From: an uncultured Prevotellaceae bacterium
GTDB taxonomy: Bacteria; Bacteroidota; Bacteroidia; Bacteroidales; Muribaculaceae
Length of the DNA stretch: 48,389 bases
Assembly: GCA_900318255.1 (NCBI GenBank)
Contig: ONJX01000021.1
Span: 1 to 48,389, forward strand
Direction of reading: 5' to 3'
Shown here: piece after piece, positions 42,793-48,389 of the stretch
How positions within the stretch are numbered: position 1 is the stretch's first letter
Layout: each line of letters starts with the position of its first letter
Made by a program: the position numbers and the translations under genes
Notes under the pieces: generated by a model
Database searches by the model: none
What the model was told of the DNA's origin: nothing
The model's input: only the letters and a program-made list of their open reading frames with translations

Positions 42793-43031
42793 AGTGATAA
42801 GTGTTAAGTGTAAAGTGTTAAGTAGGGACAAGGCGTGCCTTGTCTTTATAGACTTTCTAGATATTCTAGTAATTTTTGTGCATTAAGCATTGTGCATTAA
42901 GCATTGTGCATTAAACATTAAACATTAAACATTAAACATTAAGCATTGTGCATTAAGCATTGTGCATTAAGCATTGTGCATTAAGCATTGTGCATTAAGC
43001 ATTGTGCATTGAGCATTGTGCATTGAGCATT
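42793..43031 (+). repeat. Composite intergenic repeat with 21-unit CATTAAG/CATTGTG array
   Basis: Four blocks fill the rbfA-permease gap. Heptamers lie at 42793-42827 (AGTGATA, AGTGTTA, AGTGTAA, AGTGTTA, AGTAGGG). The palindrome GGGACAAGGCGTGCCTTGTC spans 42825-42844. Two 9-mers of TTCTAGA type lie at 42853-42870. Twenty-one heptamers lie at 42881-43027 (CATTAAG alternating with CATTGTG, four CATTAAA in the middle, CATTGAG at the end), running into the rbfA stop codon. Confidence 0.95.
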
Positions 43032-43365
43032 ACTTCTTAAGCAGCTCGTCGATGTGCTCGATGTAGTCGAGCGAGTCGTCGATGTAGAACACCAGCTCGG
43101 GGGTCTTGCGCAGCTGGTTGCGCACGCGCTGCGCCAGGGCATAGCGAATGGTCTTCTCGTTGCGGTTGGCAGTGTCGATGATTTCCTGGCCTTTCTCGCT
43201 AGGGAACACGCTCAGGTGAACACGGGCGATGCTCAGGTCGGGCGACACGCGCACATTGCTAACCGACACCAGCACACCGCGCATCTTGGCGGTGTCCTCG
43301 CGAAATATCTCACTCAGGTCTTTCTGTATCTGTCTCTGTATCTTCTGTAGTCTTGTTGATTCCAT
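43030..43365 (-). CDS. rbfA: Ribosome-binding factor A
   Basis: The 111-residue KH-type protein helps 16S rRNA 5'-end maturation of the 30S subunit and is important in the cold. Typical features are the N-terminal MESTRLQKIQRQIQKDLSEI, the strand VLVSVSNVRVSPDLSIARVH and the KH-region RYALAQRVRNQLRKTPELVF followed by FYIDDSLDYIEHID. Length is normal. It starts only 15 bp after the yoeB stop, so its transcription may depend on the toxin-antitoxin promoter or on a promoter inside yoeB. The heptamer array touches its 3' end. Confidence 0.95.
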   Translation of the reverse strand: MESTRLQKIQRQIQKDLSEIFREDTAKMRGVLVSVSNVRVSPDLSIARVHLSVFPSEKGQEIIDTANRNEKTIRYALAQRVRNQLRKTPELVFYIDDSLDYIEHIDELLKK

Positions 43366-43380
43366 ATTATTATTTTCAAA

Positions 43381-43647
43381 TTATTCGTAATGTCCAAACA
43401 CTGAGATTATTATCACTTCCACAACATCATTAAGAACTCTATACACAATGCGATGCTTTTTATTAATTCTACGTGAATAAGCGTTTGGCCCCAAATACTT
43501 GAGTTGCTCAACTTGTCCTGTCCCTGTTGTGGGATGGCGTTCAATCTCAATTAGAAGTTTTTCTAATTTTTTTATAAGTTGAGGACTTTCTTTTTGCAGT
43601 TTCTTTAAGCCTACTTTAGCCTTTTCTGAAAAAAAGATCTTATACAT
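43381..43647 (-). CDS. yoeB: YoeB/Txe-family toxin (ribosome-dependent mRNA interferase)
   Basis: The 88-residue basic protein shows the RelE/YoeB fold: MYKIFFSEKAKVGLKKLQKE, then PTTGTGQVEQLKYLGPNAYS, RRINKKHRIVYRV and the end VIIISVFGHYE. The last His-Tyr and the Arg-rich RINKKHRIVY strand are the catalytic elements of YoeB, and the glutamate in the helix and Arg pattern fit. It cuts mRNA on translating ribosomes when the antitoxin is lost. It overlaps the antitoxin gene by 8 nt, the normal order for this pair. Confidence 0.92.
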   Translation of the reverse strand: MYKIFFSEKAKVGLKKLQKESPQLIKKLEKLLIEIERHPTTGTGQVEQLKYLGPNAYSRRINKKHRIVYRVLNDVVEVIIISVFGHYE

Positions 43648-43906
43648 TGGTAAGCCTACTTAAAAACTGTTCCATACTCTCGTCATCTCTTTTGTGATAA
43701 CCTTTGCCAGAATTGTACTCAACTTCTGCTTCGGCTGCCATCGTTGCCAGTTCCTCCATGCTATAGACGGTGTCATCCTTGGTCACAGGGGTAATCTTGA
43801 AGCTGCCGTGGTCGCGCGACTTAATTATCACGTCCTCACCATTGCGGGCTTGATGGAGATAACGGCCTTGATTAGCACGAAAATCGCGAGTGCTTACTAT
43901 AATCAT
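43640..43906 (-). CDS. yefM: YefM/Phd-family antitoxin
   Basis: About 88 residues from the ATG at 43906 (MIIVSTRDFRANQGRYLHQA); the longer frame from 43945 overlaps the promoter and is rejected. The N-terminal Phd/YefM DNA-binding fold is clear (EDVIIKSRDHGSFKITPV), and the C-terminal acidic tail (SMEELATMAAEAEVEY, ESMEQFLSRL) is the toxin-neutralising arm. With YoeB it should repress its own promoter, which carries a palindrome. Confidence 0.9.
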   Translation of the reverse strand: MIIVSTRDFRANQGRYLHQARNGEDVIIKSRDHGSFKITPVTKDDTVYSMEELATMAAEAEVEYNSGKGYHKRDDESMEQFLSRLTNV

Positions 43907-43942
43907 AATCTCAAAATTTAGTGTTGTTACTATTTTAGACTG

Positions 43943-43977
43943 CAAAGATAATACATTTCCATGAAATGTGTACCAAA
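43943..43977 (-). promoter_or_regulatory. yefM-yoeB promoter and likely operator
   Basis: On the minus strand TATCTTTG (plus-strand 43943-43950) fits TAnnTTTG; TTTG (plus-strand 43974-43977) is a somewhat distant -33 partner at 23 bp. Between them the inverted repeat ACATTT-CCATG-AAATGT lies at 43953-43969, in the place expected for an autorepression operator. Confidence 0.6.
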
Positions 43978-44019
43978 ATGGCGCACATTTCTTCCAAAAA
44001 CGGCCAAAAATAAGGAAAG

Positions 44020-44051
44020 TTTGTCATGAATATTACTTTTTTGTAACTTTG
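44020..44051 (+). promoter_or_regulatory. Promoter of the small membrane-protein gene
   Basis: TTTG at 44020-44023, 20 bp, then TAACTTTG at 44044-44051: a full consensus match. It is divergent from the toxin-antitoxin promoter about 70 bp away. Confidence 0.8.
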
Positions 44052-44070
44052 CAGGAGATATTACATTCTC

Positions 44071-44589
44071 ATGCAAACCACTCATCAATATTATTACCAC
44101 AAGGGCAAAGCGGTTGCTAAGGTATTTATTTATACCATTTTATCGATGCTGTTAGTCGCCTTTGCCATATTCAGCTATTTCCACTGGGAACTCTCGTTCA
44201 TGTTCTCGCAATGGCAAGGATATGTGATAATTGTCCCCTATTTCCTGATAACCCTGGGCATCATTCTCTCGGTATTTGAGAACTACAGGAAAGCCAGCAT
44301 GAGCGGTCGCGGCATTCCAGCGTTTGCCGTCGGCGATGATAATTTCGTCATCTATGACAAAGGATTGGCCCATGTGATACCCTTTGAGGACTGCGACATG
44401 GTTAGATTTAAAAGCTCCTACAGCCGCATTAGTGGCACACAACTGTTCCTTATCATCAAATACCACGACAAGTTGCAGACGTCAAGCACCTTTGAAGTTG
44501 ACCTAAGCGAACTCGACCGACCTCAAAGCGAGATAGATAAACAACTAAAAAAGATTTATAACAATTACAAGAAAGAACACGAAACCTAA
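44071..44589 (+). CDS. Small STM3941-like membrane protein of unknown function
   Basis: The 172-residue protein has two adjacent membrane helices (about 17-38, VFIYTILSMLLVAFAIFSYF; about 49-67, YVIIVPYFLITLGIILSVF). A cytoplasmic beta-rich domain follows, similar to a PH-like fold (FAVGDDNFVIYDKGLAHVIP, FEDCDMVRFKSSY). It resembles the STM3941 group of uncharacterised membrane proteins. No enzymatic motif is seen. It is transcribed alone from a consensus promoter and is convergent with the TonB-domain gene. Confidence 0.65.
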   Translation: MQTTHQYYYHKGKAVAKVFIYTILSMLLVAFAIFSYFHWELSFMFSQWQGYVIIVPYFLITLGIILSVFENYRKASMSGRGIPAFAVGDDNFVIYDKGLAHVIPFEDCDMVRFKSSYSRISGTQLFLIIKYHDKLQTSSTFEVDLSELDRPQSEIDKQLKKIYNNYKKEHET

Positions 44590-44602
44590 AGCCCGATTCG
44601 GG

Positions 44603-45901
44603 TTAAATGTGCTTTTTGATTCGGGCAATCATGTCGTTGAGCTGCTTGCTCATGGCTGAGGTGTAGCCTGGGTTCTTCTTCAGGAGTTCATGCCCATTGC
44701 TTATTTGCTCAATCAAGTGATTCAGCTCTTTGGGGTTGTTGTAGTAGATAGTAGCAGGATCGTTGTAGGCATTTTCGGTTGGCTCCATAGCGAGCATCTT
44801 GGCGATGACGTCTTGTGCTGGTTGATTTATGTAGCCTTGAGCCAGGAGATCGTATAACGAACTGCACTGGTCTCTCAAGGTGCACCAGCCTTCTCTTTCT
44901 TCTTGCTTGGAGTAGAAAACGTCATCAATTTTCCATTCGCCATCTTCCCACAATAGGTCCAGAGTGTAAGGAATCTCGTAGCATGGATTGTCGACATAGA
45001 GCATGTCGGCCACAGCATGGCCTCCGGCAATAATGTTAACATTCACGATTCTCACTTCTGGACCATTCACATTGCACACGTCCAGTATTCCAGGTGCCCA
45101 GGAAAACTCAACAAAGGTGTCATCATCAGTAACGCTGAAGATGCTATGAACATGGGCAAGAACCGCATTCAGGGTTGGCGTGAGAATTTGGTCCACGTTC
45201 TGGTTGCCAACTTGTATCATCTGCTCAACACATCGACGCACATCAGCATCTGTTTGCTGATGCTGTTGTAACTTGAAGGTAACGGGCATGGTGTACCATA
45301 TCTTCATTGGTTCGTTCTTGATGCGGTTGTAAGCTGGTATGAAATCAGGCAAAAGTTTTATGACACGTACGGCTTCACGGTCGAGCTCCTCACTTACCGA
45401 GCGGGCCACTTTCACCTCACCCACCTTGCCTGTTTCTTCTATAAGGAATTGCACAATCACCTTGCCCTCAATTCCATTTTTGTAAGCTTCTTCGGGATAT
45501 ACTACATGTTCGCTTATAAATCTCATTAGAGCAGCATCCCCACCAGGAAAGCTGGGCATGCGATGAGGATTCATGCCAAAAACTTCGTTTTGAAGCGTTG
45601 TGTCGCTCACTTGACTCTGAATGCTATTGGGCGAAGCGGTCGCAACATTACTTGATGTGTTACTGGCCATTGCAGTGAGGCTTGTGAGCCCAATACCGGC
45701 AATCAGCACAGCTTTGCCCAAAGAATGCCTACGGGCAATCTCCTTCTCAAGGTATTCCACCTCACTCTCACATGCAGGGCACGTGCCAGCGCAGTCGCCC
45801 TTGTGGGTGCATGGAGCTGGAACGTAATCAATGCCATTGGCACGGGCAACATCAAGCCTGATTTGCTTGAGTGTGTTGCACACTAATCTTCCGTATTTCA
45901 T
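44603..45901 (-). CDS. TonB C-terminal-domain protein with N-terminal Cys cluster
   Basis: About 432 residues from the ATG at 45901 (MKYGRLVCNTLKQIRLDVAR). The N-terminal cytoplasmic part holds CTHKGDCAGTCPAC (Cys31, 37, 41, 44), a likely metal- or redox-binding knot seen in many Bacteroidales TonB-like proteins. One membrane helix follows (about 62-79). Residues about 122-211 are a TonB C-terminal domain (GIEGKVIVQFLIEETGKVGE, VIKLLPDFIPA). The C-terminal half (about 215-432) looks like an NTF2/DUF3828-type domain (VTDDDTFVEFSWAPGILDV, LLWEDGEWKIDDVFYSKQ). It may couple proton-motive force to an outer-membrane transporter or act in signalling. Confidence 0.78.
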   Translation of the reverse strand: MKYGRLVCNTLKQIRLDVARANGIDYVPAPCTHKGDCAGTCPACESEVEYLEKEIARRHSLGKAVLIAGIGLTSLTAMASNTSSNVATASPNSIQSQVSDTTLQNEVFGMNPHRMPSFPGGDAALMRFISEHVVYPEEAYKNGIEGKVIVQFLIEETGKVGEVKVARSVSEELDREAVRVIKLLPDFIPAYNRIKNEPMKIWYTMPVTFKLQQHQQTDADVRRCVEQMIQVGNQNVDQILTPTLNAVLAHVHSIFSVTDDDTFVEFSWAPGILDVCNVNGPEVRIVNVNIIAGGHAVADMLYVDNPCYEIPYTLDLLWEDGEWKIDDVFYSKQEEREGWCTLRDQCSSLYDLLAQGYINQPAQDVIAKMLAMEPTENAYNDPATIYYNNPKELNHLIEQISNGHELLKKNPGYTSAMSKQLNDMIARIKKHI

Positions 45902-46065
45902 AACGCAAAGTGTTTGAGGGTCAATACTCGGTTGCCTTTCACAATTTATTCTATAACGCAACAAATCATTGAATTATTATTCTTTTTTCAGCAAAATTGC
46001 AACAAAAACAAACAACAGCACCAGTTTGAAGCCAATAGGAATCACCAACTTTTTCTTTATGTAAT

Positions 46066-46096
46066 TTTGTTAAGTAAAATATTGTTTGTAAATTTG
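46066..46096 (+). promoter_or_regulatory. Consensus promoter before the truncated ATPase
   Basis: TTTG at 46066-46069, 19 bp, then TAAATTTG at 46089-46096, a perfect Bacteroidota promoter. The remnant's ATG is 43 bp downstream. Confidence 0.7.
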
Positions 46097-46138
46097 CAAC
46101 CGCCGTTACAGTAACATGTGTTGCAAAAATCAAAGAAT

Positions 46139-46285
46139 ATGAAATTCTATAATAGAGAAAAAGAAACTTTTGCCTTGCAGCAGATTGAGCGACTCTCGGC
46201 CTCTTATGCGCAGATGACCGTTGTCACTGGTCGCCGTCGCATAGGCAAGACTACGCTTGTTGGATTGACACTGGATGACATGTAA
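46139..46285 (+). pseudogene. Truncated AAA ATPase remnant (archaeal-type ATPase/DUF234 family)
   Basis: The 48-codon frame encodes MKFYNREKETFALQQIERLS, then MTVVTGRRRIGKTTLVGLTL and a stop. The opening and the GRRRIGKTTL Walker A are the family's hallmark start, normally followed by more than 350 residues. Here the sequence stops after DDM at 46283-46285, and no continuation is seen in any frame of the following 170 bp. It is therefore a decayed gene whose promoter is still intact. The region 46286-46457 holds nothing recognisable. Confidence 0.75.
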
Positions 46286-46457
46286 GTCAAATACCCTGGC
46301 ACACAATAACTTGACATTCAAATTTCACTTTAGAAACTTGAGCTTGGAGTCCACTTTAAAAAGTAAAAAACGGCGAATTGTGCTAATTAAACTAATTTTT
46401 TTGCTTGCTTAAAATCAATGTATTATTTTCTGTTTTGCTTGTTTTGTTACAATAGAC

Positions 46458-47123
46458 TCAAAATATGGACTTTTTCATAGTGGGCTCAATTTTATAGAGG
46501 ATGGTGAGGCCGTCGCGCAGGGGCAGGATCACGGTCTCTACGCGTGGGTCGCGGGCTACTAGGTCGTTGAAGTCGAGGATGCCGCGGGTCTGGTCGTCGA
46601 GCTTCTTGCCGTGGAGGTCGGTGACCTTGCCGTCCCACAGGGTGTTGTCGGCGATGATGAACCCGCCGGGCTTCACATGGTCGATGACGAGGTTGAAGTA
46701 ATCGACATATTGCCGCTTGTTGGCATCGATAAACACCAGGTCGAAGTTGCCGCCAAGCTGCGGCACTATCTCACGGCAGTCGCCAATGTGGAGGGTAATG
46801 CGGTCGCCCACAGGCGATTGCTCGAAATGGTTGCGCAAGAAATCCTCAAGCTCATCCTCTATCTCGATGCTGTGGATGATGGCATCGTCGTCGAGCAGTC
46901 CCTCGGCAAGGCACTGCGCCGAGTAGCCCGAGTAGGTTCCCAGCTCCAGCACCCGCTTGGGACGAATCATGCGCACGAGCATCTTCAGCAACCGGCCCTG
47001 CAAGTGCCCCGAGCACATGCGCGAGTAGAGCAGCTCGATGTGCGTGTCGCGGTCGAGCTGGTGCAGATGCTCGGGCTCGGCATCGATGTGGGCAAGTATG
47101 TAATCTTCAAGTTCTTGGGTCAT
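46458..47123 (-). CDS. O-methyltransferase family 3 (SAM-dependent, catechol/caffeoyl-CoA type)
   Basis: About 221 residues from the ATG at 47123 (MTQELEDYILAHIDAEPEHL); an upstream extension crosses the promoter and is rejected. Class I methyltransferase motifs are visible: VLELGTYSGYSAQCLAEGL (motif I), IHSIEIEDELEDFL, FDLVFIDANKRQYVDYF with the metal-binding Asp, and PGGFIIADNTLWDGKV with the Asp-Asn metal ligands. The family transfers methyl to hydroxyl groups with a divalent metal. Some bacterial members instead act on tRNA (TrmR), so the substrate is open. Transcribed divergently from the adjacent lipoprotein gene. Confidence 0.87.
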   Translation of the reverse strand: MTQELEDYILAHIDAEPEHLHQLDRDTHIELLYSRMCSGHLQGRLLKMLVRMIRPKRVLELGTYSGYSAQCLAEGLLDDDAIIHSIEIEDELEDFLRNHFEQSPVGDRITLHIGDCREIVPQLGGNFDLVFIDANKRQYVDYFNLVIDHVKPGGFIIADNTLWDGKVTDLHGKKLDDQTRGILDFNDLVARDPRVETVILPLRDGLTILYKIEPTMKKSIF

Positions 47124-47152
47124 AAAACAAAAAGTTAACGAGTTAACAGGCG

Positions 47153-47183
47153 CAAAATTACCACAAAGCCATCTAAAGAGCAA
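47153..47183 (-). promoter_or_regulatory. Promoter of the O-methyltransferase gene
   Basis: On the minus strand TAATTTTG (plus-strand 47153-47160) matches TAnnTTTG, and TTG (plus-strand 47181-47183) lies 20 bp upstream. Confidence 0.7.
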
Positions 47184-47208
47184 GTGTTGGCCGATTTTTC
47201 GTGATATT

Positions 47209-47240
47209 TTTGCGTTTATGCAATAAAACACTTACTTTTG
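47209..47240 (+). promoter_or_regulatory. Promoter of the repeat-bearing lipoprotein gene
   Basis: TTTG at 47209-47212, 20 bp, then TACTTTTG at 47233-47240. It lies back to back with the O-methyltransferase promoter. Confidence 0.75.
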
Positions 47241-47270
47241 TGAATTGTTGAACATCCTAAACAAGACAAC

Positions 47271-48041
47271 ATGAAAATCTCAAAGACAATCATCCTGGCA
47301 GTGGCGACTCTCATGATTGCCGGAGTCACAACCACTGCGTGCAAAAACCAGCGAAGCGACAACACCAGCCAAGCATCAGAACAAGCGGAGCGACTACACC
47401 AGCGAGGCGACAACACCAGCGAAGCGACAACACTAGCGGAGCGACAACACCAGCGAAGCGACAACACCATTGAGGCATCGTGCACGGGCAGCATTGACCA
47501 CAGCACTTGGAAGCCCGACGCCTCCACCAGCGTGGAGTTTAGCGCCTTCCCCAAGACCATCGACCAGTGGAAACAGATGCAAGAGACACTGGGCACAGAG
47601 CCTCAAGGCGCTGCGGCATTGCAGGTAATGGCGTTTGAGCTATACCGCAACAACTGCACCGACGGCGAGGAGGCGCTGCGCCTTAACAACACCACGACCA
47701 ACTACAACAGCACTGTGGAGTGGCTGCGCGAGATAATGGGCAACGACAAGTTTTATGCCCGCCCCTATATCGCCTGGGCTCTGCTCAACGGCGCCACCCC
47801 CGAGAATGGATATAGCGTGGAGCCGCCCTTCTCCATCAACATGAAAGTTGACCCAAACAAGAAGTACCAGGAAAGCCAGTTCTTGAAAGGCACCGTCATC
47901 TACTTGCTCATCGACAGCAAGGGCTGGGACACCAACTGGCGCGGCGTGGAAGTGGTAAAGCCCGAGGGCAGCAAATACTTCGTGGTGAGCAACTGCCCAG
48001 CATTATACACCCAGTGCAAAGAGGCTAAAACCACCAAATAA
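47271..48041 (+). CDS. Lipoprotein with 17-residue repeats from a 17-bp minisatellite
   Basis: The 256-residue protein has a signal peptide with lipobox TTAC (Cys24). Residues about 27-66 are hydrophilic repeats with a 17-residue period (QRSDNTSQASEQAERLH; QRGDNTSEATTLAERQH; QRSDNT). These arise from a 17-bp DNA unit read through all three frames. The globular rest (about 70-250) includes EFSAFPKTIDQWKQMQETLG, YNSTVEWLREIMGND, KFYARPYIAWALLNGA and NWRGVEVVKPEGSKYFVV; no family is recognised with certainty. The repeat probably serves as a flexible linker between the lipid anchor and the domain. Confidence 0.82.
   Translation: MKISKTIILAVATLMIAGVTTTACKNQRSDNTSQASEQAERLHQRGDNTSEATTLAERQHQRSDNTIEASCTGSIDHSTWKPDASTSVEFSAFPKTIDQWKQMQETLGTEPQGAAALQVMAFELYRNNCTDGEEALRLNNTTTNYNSTVEWLREIMGNDKFYARPYIAWALLNGATPENGYSVEPPFSINMKVDPNKKYQESQFLKGTVIYLLIDSKGWDTNWRGVEVVKPEGSKYFVVSNCPALYTQCKEAKTTK
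47348..47466 (+). repeat. 17-bp minisatellite inside coding sequence, 7 units
   Basis: Seven adjacent 17-bp units start at 47348, with consensus CCAGCGAAGCGACAACA. Units 2 and 3 are the most diverged, and units 5 and 7 are identical to the first. A degenerate eighth unit follows. Three units equal 51 bp, or 17 codons, so the reading frame stays open. The unit matches the intergenic array at 40706-40910. Confidence 0.95.
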
Positions 48042-48065
48042 TCACGCATCTACAACACAAGCATA

Positions 48066-48102
48066 ATAGCGGATGTGTCGCCATTTTCGACACACCCGCT
48101 AT
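48066..48102. terminator. Bidirectional hairpin between convergent lipoprotein genes
   Basis: ATAGCGG-A-TGTGTCG (48066-48080) pairs with CGACACA-C-CCGCTAT (48088-48102): two 7-bp stems with one mismatch between them and a 7-nt loop. It lies 24 bp after the plus-strand stop and 22 bp from the minus-strand stop. Confidence 0.75.
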
Positions 48103-48124
48103 CATTCTGTTGTCAAGTAGGTTG

Positions 48125-48389
48125 TTAAGCTTCGGGCTTGGTCTCCTCGGTCTTCTTCTCAGTTGCCTGCTCGGCCTCGGGGGCGGCGGCGTCCTTGCTC
48201 TCGCTCACCTGGGCGGCGTCCTTGTTCTCGGAAGCTGCTTCGCTGGTGCCCTCGGCGGGAGTGTTCTGAACGTTCTCGGTGCCCTCGGCGGGAGTGTTCT
48301 GAACGTTCTCAGTGGTCTCGGCGGGAGTGCTGGTGCTGGTGGCGGGGTCAGTTTTGCAAGATGCAAAAGCCACTGCTAAAACTACTGCT
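48125..48389 (-). CDS. Ala/Glu/Thr-rich small lipoprotein (5' end beyond window)
   Basis: The frame is open from the window edge to the TAA at 48125-48127. The visible N-terminal part AVVLAVAFASCKTDPATS is the end of a lipoprotein signal, with the Cys following AFAS, so the true ATG lies outside; the internal GTG is not the start. The mature chain is low complexity, acidic and disordered, with three TPAExTENVQN-type repeats (33-bp DNA units at 48248-48280 and 48281-48313, a third partial) followed by EAASENKDAAQVSESKDAAA and ending KKTEETKPEA. No domain is seen; it may be a surface spacer-like lipoprotein. Confidence 0.72.
   Translation of the reverse strand, partial: AVVLAVAFASCKTDPATSTSTPAETTENVQNTPAEGTENVQNTPAEGTSEAASENKDAAQVSESKDAAAPEAEQATEKKTEETKPEA

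Noticed and set aside
44591..44626. Hairpin GCCCGATTC/GATTCGGGC between convergent genes
   Set aside because: It has one mismatch, a long loop and no T tract, and it overlaps the end of the TonB-domain gene, so it is too weak to list as a terminator.

Overview
This window looks like a chromosomal contig of a gut-type Bacteroidales bacterium (Bacteroidota). No rRNA or species marker fixes the genus; a Muribaculaceae- or Prevotellaceae-like organism is a guess. The assignment rests on many upstream regions carrying the Bacteroidota promoter pattern TTTG/TTG, about 19-21 bp, then TAnnTTTG; on start sites without strong Shine-Dalgarno sequences; on secreted proteins ending in a type-IX-like C-terminal tail (IFDLQGRELK..., VYNMQGQQLR...); and on family content (cleaved-adhesin/SusE-like and BspA-like surface proteins, a four-helix-bundle suffix protein, a C69 peptidase, a TonB protein with an N-terminal Cys cluster). 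Housekeeping genes are GC-richer than the accessory genes.

Layout. 1-2.5 kb: a membrane-protein tail, a tiny lipoprotein and a secreted multidomain protein. 2.6-10.1 kb: aminopeptidase P, a four-helix-bundle protein, and a ctp-mfd pair joined by a 4-nt overlap. 10.4-10.7 kb: two identical tRNA-Asn genes with a promoter and a terminator. 11-18.3 kb: C69 dipeptidase, class A penicillin-binding protein, NadB, and an M28/glutaminyl-cyclase-like lipoprotein. 18.5-32 kb: an exopolysaccharide/capsule locus with flippase, glycosyltransferases, Wza-type export lipoprotein, Wzy-type polymerase, a Wzc-like chain-length protein whose kinase domain has lost its P-loop, an acyltransferase, a radical SAM protein, and a secreted beta-helix protein at the end. 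32-37.5 kb: YchF, then an AT-rich pair made of a paralogue of that beta-helix protein and a BspA-like surface protein. 37.5-44 kb, all on the minus strand: yefM-yoeB, rbfA, a LolC/E-type permease, a cytoplasmic trypsin-like protease, and a 953-residue protein carrying AlbA_2 (Schlafen-type), WYL and WCX-like modules. 44-48.4 kb: a small membrane protein, a TonB-domain protein, a truncated ATPase remnant, an O-methyltransferase and two lipoproteins.

Two things stand out beyond ordinary annotation. The first is the protease plus AlbA_2-WYL pair, separated by a 17-bp minisatellite whose close relative also lies inside the coding sequence of a lipoprotein about 6.5 kb away. It is a candidate uncharacterised regulatory or defence module. 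The second is the intergenic DNA, which is not random. It contains seven copies of a palindrome with core GACAAGGC-N1/2-GCCTTGTC, repeatedly fused to short arrays of unrelated 7-bp units (CATAAAC, GTTAAGG, CATTAAG, NTTCCAC, CACAATT, AGTGTTA) or 9-bp units (NNTTCTAGA). At three sites the palindrome is followed by a shared flank (ATAATCTCAYCA...) leading into CATAAAC-type heptamers, which suggests one composite intergenic element family.
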